Of a DNA stretch of 14,657 bases, positions 1-6,556 are shown one piece after another. The DNA lies in assembly GCA_005881085.1 (NCBI GenBank), contig VBGU01000045.1:1-14657 (forward strand), given 5' to 3'. Numbering within the stretch: position 1 is the stretch's first letter; every line of letters begins with the position of its first letter. Made by a program: the position numbers and the translations under genes. The notes below the pieces were generated by a model that ran no database searches, had not been told where the DNA came from, and saw only the letters and a list, made by a program, of their open reading frames with translations. This DNA comes from Chloroflexota bacterium (lineage in GTDB: Bacteria > Chloroflexota > Limnocylindria > P2-11E).

Positions 1-321
1 GCCCGTAACCGTGTCCTTCTCGACACCGTTGTTCCGGATCGCTCTCTCGTCGAGTTGGCGCTTCATCTCGACTAACTGACCGCGTTCTACGGCGAGCGCG
101 AGATGGTCCAGGCCGATGCGGAACGGGTCGAACCGATCGCCTGTCCGTTGCTCGCTCGTCGCACCGCGAATTCCGAGCATCGTGCCGCCCGCGTGTAGCA
201 AGACGATCACATCGGGGAGATCGATGATCCGCTTCAGATCGAGGAGATCCTCGTAGAAACGTGCCGATCGACTGAGGTCGCTGACGCGGATCGCGACATG
301 GCTGAAGCCTTTGACCTTCAC
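1..321 (-). CDS. VOC-superfamily (glyoxalase/dioxygenase-like) protein, 3' end outside window
   Basis: The frame stays open from position 321 to the window edge and gives 107 residues. They begin VKVKGFSHVAIRVSDL and include RFYEDLLDL and a second-module strand GLDHLALAVE. This is the usual beta-alpha-beta-beta-beta pattern of vicinal-oxygen-chelate proteins. The likely metal ligands are His8 in the first strand and His73 in the second module. The start is GTG at 321, chosen because a perfect AGGAGG lies 5 nt upstream (positions 327-332 on the plus strand). The C-terminal metal Glu would lie beyond the window, so enzyme class (lyase, dioxygenase, resistance protein) cannot be decided. The gene diverges from the large LuxR regulator, which is a plausible partner but unproven. 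Family assignment is firm; substrate is unknown. Confidence 0.85.
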   Translation of the reverse strand, partial: MKVKGFSHVAIRVSDLSRSARFYEDLLDLKRIIDLPDVIVLLHAGGTMLGIRGATSEQRTGDRFDPFRIGLDHLALAVERGQLVEMKRQLDERAIRNNGVEKDTVTG

Positions 322-465
322 GTTGTCCTCCTGCGCTGGCCTTTGGACCGAGATGGCCGACCGTACGTGGTTCCGCCGCTCGGCACATGTCTGGAATCAT
401 GTATTTCGCGGTTATGTGGCATCGCATGGTCGACGCGATCAGACCGCAGGGCTACGCTCGCGGCC
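322..465. promoter_or_regulatory. Divergent intergenic region with a short palindrome
   Basis: This gap separates the start of the VOC gene from the chosen start of the LuxR regulator. It holds an inverted repeat ACATG-N8-CATGT at 385-402, in the least GC-rich part of the gap. The size and symmetry would suit a dimeric regulator, but 5-bp arms can arise by chance. No convincing -35/-10 pair was found. The Shine-Dalgarno of the VOC gene is at 327-332. Confidence 0.3.
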
Positions 466-3237
466 GTGCGCACCGTCACGCTCCTGTTCGCGGATCTCCG
501 CGACTACACGGCCTTCGTCGAGCGCTACGGTGATTTCGCAGCCACGACCCTCATCGCCGACTACCGCCGGCTGGTGCGCGGCGAGGTCGGTCGAGTTGGT
601 GGTGCCGAGATCAAGACGGAGGGCGACAGCTTCTATGTCGTCTTCGAAGCCGCCAGCGACGCGGTTCAATGCGGGATGTCGATCCTTCGGGAAGCCGAGC
701 GCTACTCTGACGCGCGCCCTGACCGGCCGATGCGCGTAGGAATCGGCATCCACTCAGGGGAGCCCCAGCCGCACGAGGGTCAGTACGTTGGAGGCGCCGT
801 CGTCGTCGCGGCCCGGCTGGCTCAGCAAGCGGACGCGGGAGAACTCCTCGTCACCGACGTCGTCCGCGGCCTGCTCCCGAAGGACGCGGCACCGCCAATG
901 CGCGAGCGCATTGGCCTGACTCTCAAAGGGATTGCCGACGCGCCGCGTGCGTTCTCTGTCGAGTGGGCGGTTGCGACCACCTCGCCTCAAGCCGGGTCGA
1001 TCATGGGTCGTGACGAGGAGCTCGCCGCGATCGCGCGCCTCCTCGCCGACCCCTCGTCCCGGCTGCTCACCCTGACCGGCCCAGGCGGTGTTGGGAAAAC
1101 GTGCCTCGCCATCGCCATTGCCGACCGGGCAGCAGAACGGTTTCCCGATGGAACCCGCTTCGTCGACCTCTCGTCCGTGCGGGATTCCGGGCTCGTCGCG
1201 TCCGCGATCATCGAGGCGCTCCAGATCGCGGAGGCACCGTCCCGATCACTGGAGCAAGCAATGGTCGGAGCACTGCGTGACCGTGAGCTGCTCCTGGTCG
1301 TCGACAACTTCGAGCAAGTCGTCGACGCCGCTCCGCTGATCGCATCCCTTATCGCCAGGTGTTCGCGCCTGCGCGTGCTGGTCACGAGCCGCGAGCCGCT
1401 TCGCCTCAAGGGGGAGCGCGTCGTCGTCGTGTCGCCGCTCGCAACCGATCCAGCGACCGCACTGTTTCTTGAGCGTGCCGGCGCGGCCGGCGCTGAGATC
1501 GCGGGTCGGCGCGACCTCGACGCCGTCGCGGAGATCTGTCGCAGACTGGATCGCCTTCCCCTCGCGATCGAGCTGGCCGCCGCCCGCGCCCGTCACCTTT
1601 CGCCGCGCGCACTGCTCGGCCGCCTCGAGCCTTCCCTTCCGCTCCTCGACCACGGTCCGCGTGACATGCCGCCCAGGCAGCAAACGCTCGCAACCACCAT
1701 CGGCTGGAGCTACGACCTCCTCAATGAGACTGAACGAGCCATGTTCCGTGGATGTGCGGTTTTCTCCGGTGGCTTCGGCGCGGAGGCGGCGGCGGCGATC
1801 TGCGCGCGGGACGCCTTCCATTCGGATGACACCATGGAGATCCTCATCTCGCTCGCGGATCAGAGCCTGCTCCAGGTTGAGAAGGACCGAGCTGACGATA
1901 GGCCGCGCTTCCGCTACCTCGAGACGATCCGTGAGTTCGCGTTCGATCGGCTGCGCGCGGCCGGGGAAGCCGACGACACGCGCCGACGTCACGCGACCTA
2001 CTTTCGGGCCTTCGCCGAGCGCGCCATCCCGCACCTGGAACGGGCAGACCAGTCGATCTGGCTCGATCGCCTTTACTCCGAGTACCCGAATCTCCGCGCA
2101 TCCTTGGAGTGGGCCATCGAGGCCGGCGAGGGGGAGTGGGGACTTCGGCTCGCCTCGGACTTGTGGCCGTTCTGGTTCATGCGCGGCGCGCTGACGGAAG
2201 GGCGTGATCTACTCGAAAAGTTGCTATCGGCTAGCTCGGAGGGGATTGAGCCAGGCGTAAGGTCCGCGGCGTTGAACGCCGCCGGAACGCTTGCGCGTTA
2301 TCAGGGCGACCTCGCGTCCGCGGACCGACTCATCACTGAAGCGCTGGCGATCCGCCGCGGGCTCGAAGATCCGAAGGCGACGGCTGACTCCCTGAACAAC
2401 CTTGGCTACGTCACCCTGCACCGCGGCGACCACCGGCGGGCGCAGTCGCTCTACGACGAGGCGCTGCGGACGTACCGGCAGCGAGGCGATCAGCAGGGCA
2501 TCGCCGACGCGCTCAGCCACCTCGCCCTCATCGCGCTCCACGAAGGCGACCGGACGATGGCGCGAAGTTACGAGCAGGAAAGCCTCGACATCTGGCGCGC
2601 CCTTGGCGATATGCAGGGTGTCGCGTGGGCACTCGAAGGTCTCGGCAAGGTCGAGCTCGAGGCGGGGGACCGCGAGGGTGCGATAACGAGCTTCCGCGAG
2701 GGCCTCGAGGTAGCTCGGGGGATCGGGCATGGATGGGCGATCGCGCTTCTGATCGACGGGTTCGCGTGCGCGGCCGCGTCGCAGGGTCTCGCCGATCGCG
2801 CCCTCAGGCTGGCCGGGGCTGCGGCGGCAATCCGGAAGCGAGTAGGCACGCCTCTCGCGCCTCTGCAAGAGCGCCAATTACACCGCTGGTTGGAGCGGGC
2901 ACGCTTCGCCTTGCGACCTGTGCGGGCCGAGCACGCCTTTGCGGCGGGCAGCGAAATGAGCCTGGATGACGCTGTTGCCGAGGCGATCGCCACGGAGGGC
3001 GGTAGCCCGACGGGGAGGGAAGAACGCGACCAATGGTCGCGGCTATCAGAGCGCGAACTCGAGGTTGCGGCGCTCATCGCCCAGGGACTCACCAACAAAC
3101 AGATTGCGGAGCGACTCTTTATCGCCACCGGAACTGTCGAGAGACACGTAGCGAACATCTTGGGAAAGCTCGACATGAGCAACCGTGCCCAGGTCGCGGC
3201 CTGGGTTGCCGAGCGCGGGCTACTCCAGGAAGTCTGA
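466..3237 (+). CDS. Class III cyclase-like / NB-ARC ATPase / TPR / LuxR-type transcriptional regulator
   Basis: A 923-residue multidomain regulator. A class III nucleotide cyclase-like domain (about 1-165) opens with TVTLLFADLRDYT. An NB-ARC/AAA-type ATPase follows, with Walker A GPGGVGKT (205-212), Walker B LLLVVDNFE (275-283) and the LPLAIELAAAR motif. TPR-like helices span about 560-760. A LuxR HTH begins LSERELEVAALIAQGLTNKQIAERL and includes TVERHVANILGKL (about 860-915). The order matches mycobacterial Rv0386/Rv1358-like proteins. In the cyclase domain the metal Asp10 and Asp54 and Lys50 are present. The base-selecting Asp and transition-state Asn positions read Gln106 and Val113, and Arg117 remains. 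The frame is open back to ATG 298, but that would overlap the VOC gene and adds 56 residues unlike the family. GTG 466 sits right before the domain, without a clear Shine-Dalgarno. The protein is cytoplasmic. The ligand sensed by the TPR part and the target genes are unknown. Confidence 0.9.
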   Translation: MRTVTLLFADLRDYTAFVERYGDFAATTLIADYRRLVRGEVGRVGGAEIKTEGDSFYVVFEAASDAVQCGMSILREAERYSDARPDRPMRVGIGIHSGEPQPHEGQYVGGAVVVAARLAQQADAGELLVTDVVRGLLPKDAAPPMRERIGLTLKGIADAPRAFSVEWAVATTSPQAGSIMGRDEELAAIARLLADPSSRLLTLTGPGGVGKTCLAIAIADRAAERFPDGTRFVDLSSVRDSGLVASAIIEALQIAEAPSRSLEQAMVGALRDRELLLVVDNFEQVVDAAPLIASLIARCSRLRVLVTSREPLRLKGERVVVVSPLATDPATALFLERAGAAGAEIAGRRDLDAVAEICRRLDRLPLAIELAAARARHLSPRALLGRLEPSLPLLDHGPRDMPPRQQTLATTIGWSYDLLNETERAMFRGCAVFSGGFGAEAAAAICARDAFHSDDTMEILISLADQSLLQVEKDRADDRPRFRYLETIREFAFDRLRAAGEADDTRRRHATYFRAFAERAIPHLERADQSIWLDRLYSEYPNLRASLEWAIEAGEGEWGLRLASDLWPFWFMRGALTEGRDLLEKLLSASSEGIEPGVRSAALNAAGTLARYQGDLASADRLITEALAIRRGLEDPKATADSLNNLGYVTLHRGDHRRAQSLYDEALRTYRQRGDQQGIADALSHLALIALHEGDRTMARSYEQESLDIWRALGDMQGVAWALEGLGKVELEAGDREGAITSFREGLEVARGIGHGWAIALLIDGFACAAASQGLADRALRLAGAAAAIRKRVGTPLAPLQERQLHRWLERARFALRPVRAEHAFAAGSEMSLDDAVAEAIATEGGSPTGREERDQWSRLSERELEVAALIAQGLTNKQIAERLFIATGTVERHVANILGKLDMSNRAQVAAWVAERGLLQEV

Positions 3238-3248
3238 TCGGCAATTCG

Positions 3249-3265
3249 GGAGGCTGGTTACCTCC
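3249..3265 (+). terminator. Weak hairpin after the LuxR regulator
   Basis: GGAGG and CCTCC are separated by a 7-nt loop, starting 12 nt after the stop codon. No T-run follows, so this is at best a weak or factor-assisted terminator. Confidence 0.25.
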
Positions 3266-3317
3266 AAACGCGATTCGACCGCGATCCCACGGGTGATCGT
3301 CGCCTTTCCTAACCCGC

Positions 3318-3371
3318 CAGCCGTATCACCCGCGCTCGTCCCGCATCAACCGGACTCTTTCAACATCGGGG
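3318..3371. repeat. Degenerate intergenic repeat, copy 1 of 3
   Basis: Aligned without gaps to 9412-9457, about 30 of 46 bases are identical by hand count. The match includes exact ACCCGCG and TTTCAACAT blocks at the same distance apart. The two copies share CAG at the left end with one single-base gap. The copy lies between the LuxR gene and the small gene at 3443, and the two sequences in register are intergenic. Nature unknown; see findings. Confidence 0.4.
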
Positions 3372-3388
3372 CCGTAGCCAAGTCTTCG

Positions 3389-3418
3389 GCCGAGGTAACA
3401 CTTTTCTGCCGGAGTAAC
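3389..3418. promoter_or_regulatory. Imperfect tandem 11-mers upstream of the 3443 gene
   Basis: GCCGAGGTAAC (3389-3399) and GCCGGAGTAAC (3408-3418) differ at two bases and are spaced 19 bp start to start, on roughly the same face of the helix. They end 24 nt before the next start codon. This could be a double operator or leader element, or chance. Confidence 0.25.
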
Positions 3419-3442
3419 CTCGCCGGTCAGGGGAGGTGTGTC

Positions 3443-3802
3443 ATGGCGGACCACGGCATATTTGTCGGCTTCGGTACTCCGACTCGAGGACGTGAGAACG
3501 GCGCGACCAAGGTCTTCACCGAGTTCGGTCAATACCTCGGCGCGCAGCAGGCGCAGAAGAATATCGAGAGTTTTGAGCCCGTCTTCCTGCAAGCGCATGG
3601 CGGCGATCTCGGTGGGTTCTTCCTTATCAAAGGCGAGCGCGAGAAGCTGGACCGGATGATTGCGTCCGAGGAGTTCGACAAGTTGGCGACGCGCGCACTG
3701 TTCATCGTCGAGCACTTCGGCGTCGTCAACGCCTCGTTCGGCGGCCGGGTCCAGAAGCTTGTCACCTCATTCCAACGAGACACCGCGGATCTGCGCACCT
3801 GA
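3443..3802 (+). CDS. Small conserved-looking protein, possible dimeric alpha/beta-barrel fold
   Basis: The frame encodes 119 residues starting MADHGIFVGFGTPTRGRE. The ATG at 3443 is chosen because GGGAGG lies 7 nt upstream; the frame is open further upstream (to 3185) but that part overlaps the LuxR gene and has no character of its own. The alternation of strands and helices (FVGFGT, then GATKVFTEFGQYLGAQQ, then SFEPVFLQAHGGDLGGFFLIKG, then a helix, then ALFIVEHFGVVNASFGG) suggests a ferredoxin-like or EthD/NIPSNAP-style barrel. That is an inference from pattern, not a recognised family. No signal peptide, membrane segment or cysteine is present, so it should be cytosolic. It stands alone between two intergenic repeat copies, and no function is proposed. 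Confidence 0.8.
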   Translation: MADHGIFVGFGTPTRGRENGATKVFTEFGQYLGAQQAQKNIESFEPVFLQAHGGDLGGFFLIKGEREKLDRMIASEEFDKLATRALFIVEHFGVVNASFGGRVQKLVTSFQRDTADLRT

Positions 3803-3894
3803 GTATTCAACTCACGGATCGGAAGGGATCGAGCCGAGAAAGACATCCTGCCTGACCGGCGCCGGCTGGCTCTTCTGGCTTCGGCCAAGCCGCT

Positions 3895-3944
3895 CAGCCG
3901 GAGCCATCCGCGCACGACCTGAACGATCCGACCTGTTATCACTT
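3895..3944. repeat. Degenerate intergenic repeat, copy 2 of 3
   Basis: CAG followed by GGAGCCA, CCGCG and CGAC aligns without gaps to 9401-9450, with about 32 of 50 bases identical by hand count. It lies in the gene-free stretch after the small gene that ends at 3802. The TTTCAACAT block of the other two copies is eroded here. Confidence 0.4.
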
Positions 3945-3956
3945 CCGCGCGTTTGA

Positions 3957-4076
3957 CCCCGTCTTCCGCTCAGCAGACTCCTAACAGCGCGAAACCTAGG
4001 GCCGCTGAAGGACTGGGTTCACTTGGACATGACCTTCGACGACGTCGCGCTCGTCATATCGCGCATCAACGCTTGA
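3957..4076 (+). pseudogene. Orphan C-terminal coding fragment, family not recognised
   Basis: A stop-to-stop frame of 39 codons ends GPLKDWVHLDMTFDDVAL followed by VISRINA and TGA at 4074-4076. The third codon positions in its last 25 codons are almost all G or C, which is typical of real coding sequence here, and the composition looks like a folded C-terminus. There is no good start: the only ATG is at 4029, inside the fragment, with no Shine-Dalgarno. I read it as the tail of a lost gene. The rest of the 369-nt gap between 3802 and the lipoprotein holds the repeat copy 2 upstream and nothing else I can name. Confidence 0.35.
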
Positions 4077-4174
4077 GGACGAAGGCTGAGGCCAGACGCA
4101 GATAGGGGACGGACTCTCATCGCTGCGATGTCTCTTGTTTCGAGAGGACGTCGGGCTACGCGTACGATCCCGTG

Positions 4175-5758
4175 ATGCGCCAGGGCGGATGCCTCGCGCG
4201 GGCGGCAAGAGGAAGGGGCATCCCCGTCGCGTCACTCGCCCTGTTGATCGCGGCGGGATGCGTTAGCTCGGGACCTGCGACGCCGGCAGAGTCGGCGGCA
4301 GCTGTATCAGCCACGCCCCTGGCCGCAACACCAACGGCGGCCGCGTTCACATCCCTCGACTCCTTCGGCTATCTGGTTGGCGTTCAGGGGGGCGGGTACG
4401 CGCTCCGCACGGAGCGCGATCCAAGCACGTTGGCGACGATCGACGGCGAGGCCGAGCTCGCGATAAGTCCCGACGGTCGCAAGGTCGCGTACTGGGCACT
4501 GAGGACAGGAGGGCACACGTGGACCTTGCGGATCTTTGACGCGGCGACACCGTCGATAGCGCCGCGGTCAGTTCTCAGCTATGGGGCCCCCACGAGCCCG
4601 CCCCGGCCGGTCTGGTCAGGCGATGGCGCTGCGCTTGTCTTCGCGAGCCGCATCTCGCTGGGCCCAGCCTCGATACGCACGAAGATCCAGACATTCGATC
4701 TGGCGGCCGGCCTGATCCGTGAGGTCGCGACCTTCAGTGATGGCGAAGCGTGGCCGGTGGCTTGGGCACGTTCCGCCGGCGTCATAGGAATCCTGCGGTG
4801 CCGCGGTTGCGCGAATGGACCCGAAAGCTACGTCTCGTTGGGCGAGGACGGTCGTGTCACCGAGGATCGGTTCGCGGGGGGACCGGTCGGAGGGGACCAG
4901 ATCGATGTTGATCGGGACGGCTCTCGTCTTCTGCTTGTCCATGGCGACCTCCGGATCTGGAGAACCGAGAGCTTCGCCTCGCTGACTGAGCTGGCCGCCC
5001 CCGTCGGGTCCACGTTTAGAGCGGCCGTGTTCCGGCCCGGCACTGACGAGGTCTTCGTGGTGCTGGAGTCGGCCGGCCAAGAGTCAATCGAAGTCTGGCG
5101 GAGGACCGGTCAGCGCCGATCTCTTCTCACCCAACCGAAGTCGCCTGCGGATACGTTCGGGGCAATGGCGCTCGCCCGCCCCGACGGCAGTGCGGTCGCC
5201 GTGATCACGAGCGATGTGGTTCGTGTCGTCGATGCGCAGACCGGAGCATTTGCGAAGATTGATCTTCGGGGAGCCAGGTTACGGGCGTGGATCGCTCTTC
5301 CATCGGGCCAAGGCACGCCCGCTCCTTCGTCCGAGATCCTCTGGCTGCGGTACCGGAACGACCGACTCGGGATCGAGTTCGACTATCCAGAGTCCGTCGC
5401 GGGGAAAGAGCTCGCCACGTGTGCTCCTACGGAAAACGATCTCAGCATGTATGTGGGCGAACGGATCTGGATCCAAACGCCTGCGGGGGCCGGAGCGCTC
5501 GGAACCACCGTCGATGACTTTGTTCGTGGGCTGGAGAACGTGACGCGGATGACTGGGTCGATCGACGGCCAGCCAGCTATCTTCGTCACGTACCGCTTCA
5601 GCTTCGGTCGCTACGGGGAGGCGACTTTCGTCGCGCATCGCGACCGGGTCTACCGGCTCGATTTCACTGCCGGGGTGTTCACGTGCGAACCAATGCCCGG
5701 GGTTAGCGAGTTCGCGGTCTACAGAAGAGTCGTCAGCACGCTTCACTTTCTCGACTGA
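4175..5758 (+). CDS. Putative lipoprotein with beta-propeller (PD40/TolB-like) repeats
   Basis: About 527 residues. The N-terminus has basic residues, a hydrophobic stretch (VASLALLIAAG) and a Cys at residue 29 in a near-lipobox context AAGC, followed by an Ala/Thr/Pro/Ser-rich linker. Export and lipid anchoring on the outer face of the membrane are therefore likely. Next come repeated propeller-blade motifs such as AELAISPDGRKVAYW, PVWSGDGAALVFAS and IDVDRDGSRLLLVHGDLRIW. The last 130 residues form another module beginning YRNDRLGIEFDYPESV, a pattern seen in PsbP-like or DUF1795-like domains of secreted proteins. GTG 4172 immediately precedes ATG 4175 in frame; ATG is preferred but there is no clear Shine-Dalgarno. 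No catalytic motif is visible, so it may be a binding or scaffold protein. It is transcribed alone. Confidence 0.85.
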   Translation: MRQGGCLARAARGRGIPVASLALLIAAGCVSSGPATPAESAAAVSATPLAATPTAAAFTSLDSFGYLVGVQGGGYALRTERDPSTLATIDGEAELAISPDGRKVAYWALRTGGHTWTLRIFDAATPSIAPRSVLSYGAPTSPPRPVWSGDGAALVFASRISLGPASIRTKIQTFDLAAGLIREVATFSDGEAWPVAWARSAGVIGILRCRGCANGPESYVSLGEDGRVTEDRFAGGPVGGDQIDVDRDGSRLLLVHGDLRIWRTESFASLTELAAPVGSTFRAAVFRPGTDEVFVVLESAGQESIEVWRRTGQRRSLLTQPKSPADTFGAMALARPDGSAVAVITSDVVRVVDAQTGAFAKIDLRGARLRAWIALPSGQGTPAPSSEILWLRYRNDRLGIEFDYPESVAGKELATCAPTENDLSMYVGERIWIQTPAGAGALGTTVDDFVRGLENVTRMTGSIDGQPAIFVTYRFSFGRYGEATFVAHRDRVYRLDFTAGVFTCEPMPGVSEFAVYRRVVSTLHFLD

Positions 5759-5897
5759 ATCGCCGCCGCCCTCGCAACGGGATCCGGTTTCTTCTCGTCC
5801 GCCAACATCGTGTCCGACGTCTGCACGAGCGTCGTCAAGATCGACTGCTGTTGCGTGAACCGGTTAGACGATAGCTACGCAGTCGGTGGGTGAGGAG

Positions 5898-5921
5898 GGC
5901 GGCCGTCACGGGGCAGCCGCC
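5898..5921 (-). terminator. Hairpin after the secreted-protein gene
   Basis: GGCGGC and GCCGCC form a 6-bp GC-only stem with a 12-nt loop, starting 7 nt beyond the stop codon of the minus-strand gene. It also lies downstream of the convergent lipoprotein gene, so it may serve both. No T-run is present. The rest of the 170-nt convergent gap (5759-5928) shows nothing further. Confidence 0.35.
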
Positions 5922-5928
5922 ATCTCGT

Positions 5929-6441
5929 TCACTGGCTAACCGTGTACTGGTAGCAGGCACTCTCTAGGACGACCGCCGAGGTCACCGCGTCGATCACGCG
6001 GAAGTGGATGTCGAACTCTGTGCCAAGTGGGATGGTCGACAGGTTTCGGAACAGATCCGCTCGACCGGTTCCCGTTTCGTCGGTCGTGATCGCCTGGGGA
6101 ACAAGTCCCTGGCCGAGCGTCAGCCAATTCGTTCCAGTGCAGGCGTCGTTCACGTTCGTGTCCGTCGCACGCTGGAGGTTGTAGCTGCGGTTCGCAGCCA
6201 GGTCCCGAACCCAGACGTCGAGGTAGACGATCTTGTCGGCGTCTTTTGGCTGACGGAACTTCACGAGTCCGAAGCCATTGTCCGATTCGGCTGCGACCGG
6301 TCGCAGAATGACTTCGAGGTTGAAGTTCGGTGTCGCCGGTCCCCACGGCGGGCCGACCGCGTCGGCGGTGCTGGCCGCAGCGGCAACGGCTGTCAGCGCC
6401 ACGAGAGCTGCCACGGTGATGCGTGCCATGAGTCGAAACAC
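5929..6441 (-). CDS. Small secreted protein of unknown function
   Basis: 170 residues with a clear Sec signal peptide: basic start (FRLMARITV), a hydrophobic core of Ala/Val/Leu, and a probable cleavage site after ADA near residue 28, leaving VGPPWGP at the mature N-terminus. The mature part is strand-rich (FNLEVILRPV, FGLVKFRQP, IVYLDVWVRDL, EFDIHFRVIDA) and looks like an extracellular beta-sandwich. Two Cys in the mature region (in NDACTGTNW and ESACYQY) could form a disulfide. The start is GTG 6441: AGGAGG at 6451-6456 (plus coordinates) is 9 nt upstream, while the in-frame ATG at 6429 is too far from it. The gene lies 115 nt downstream of the cyclase-Crp gene on the same strand. The gap contains a small CTCGC-TTT-GCGAG hairpin (6477-6489). 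A known family was not recognised. Confidence 0.85.
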   Translation of the reverse strand: MFRLMARITVAALVALTAVAAAASTADAVGPPWGPATPNFNLEVILRPVAAESDNGFGLVKFRQPKDADKIVYLDVWVRDLAANRSYNLQRATDTNVNDACTGTNWLTLGQGLVPQAITTDETGTGRADLFRNLSTIPLGTEFDIHFRVIDAVTSAVVLESACYQYTVSQ

Positions 6442-6556
6442 GTGCGAGTACCTCCTCTACGACTCTGAAGTCGGGTCTCGCTTTGCGAGGCCGGTATCAG
6501 CGTCCTGCGATCAGGAGGGCGTGGCTATGAGGTGCGTCATTAAAGGGGTGTGACGA

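Noticed and set aside
298..465. In-frame ATG 298 extension of the LuxR regulator
   Set aside because: It would overlap the VOC gene, which has a perfect Shine-Dalgarno at this place, and the extra 56 residues have no family character.
1246..2034. Long minus-strand open frame inside the LuxR gene
   Set aside because: It is an antisense shadow in GC-rich coding DNA; no motif, while the plus frame carries clear domains.
2568..3182. Ser/Arg-rich minus-strand frame opposite the LuxR HTH
   Set aside because: Composition is that of a reverse-complement shadow and the opposite frame encodes the conserved HTH.
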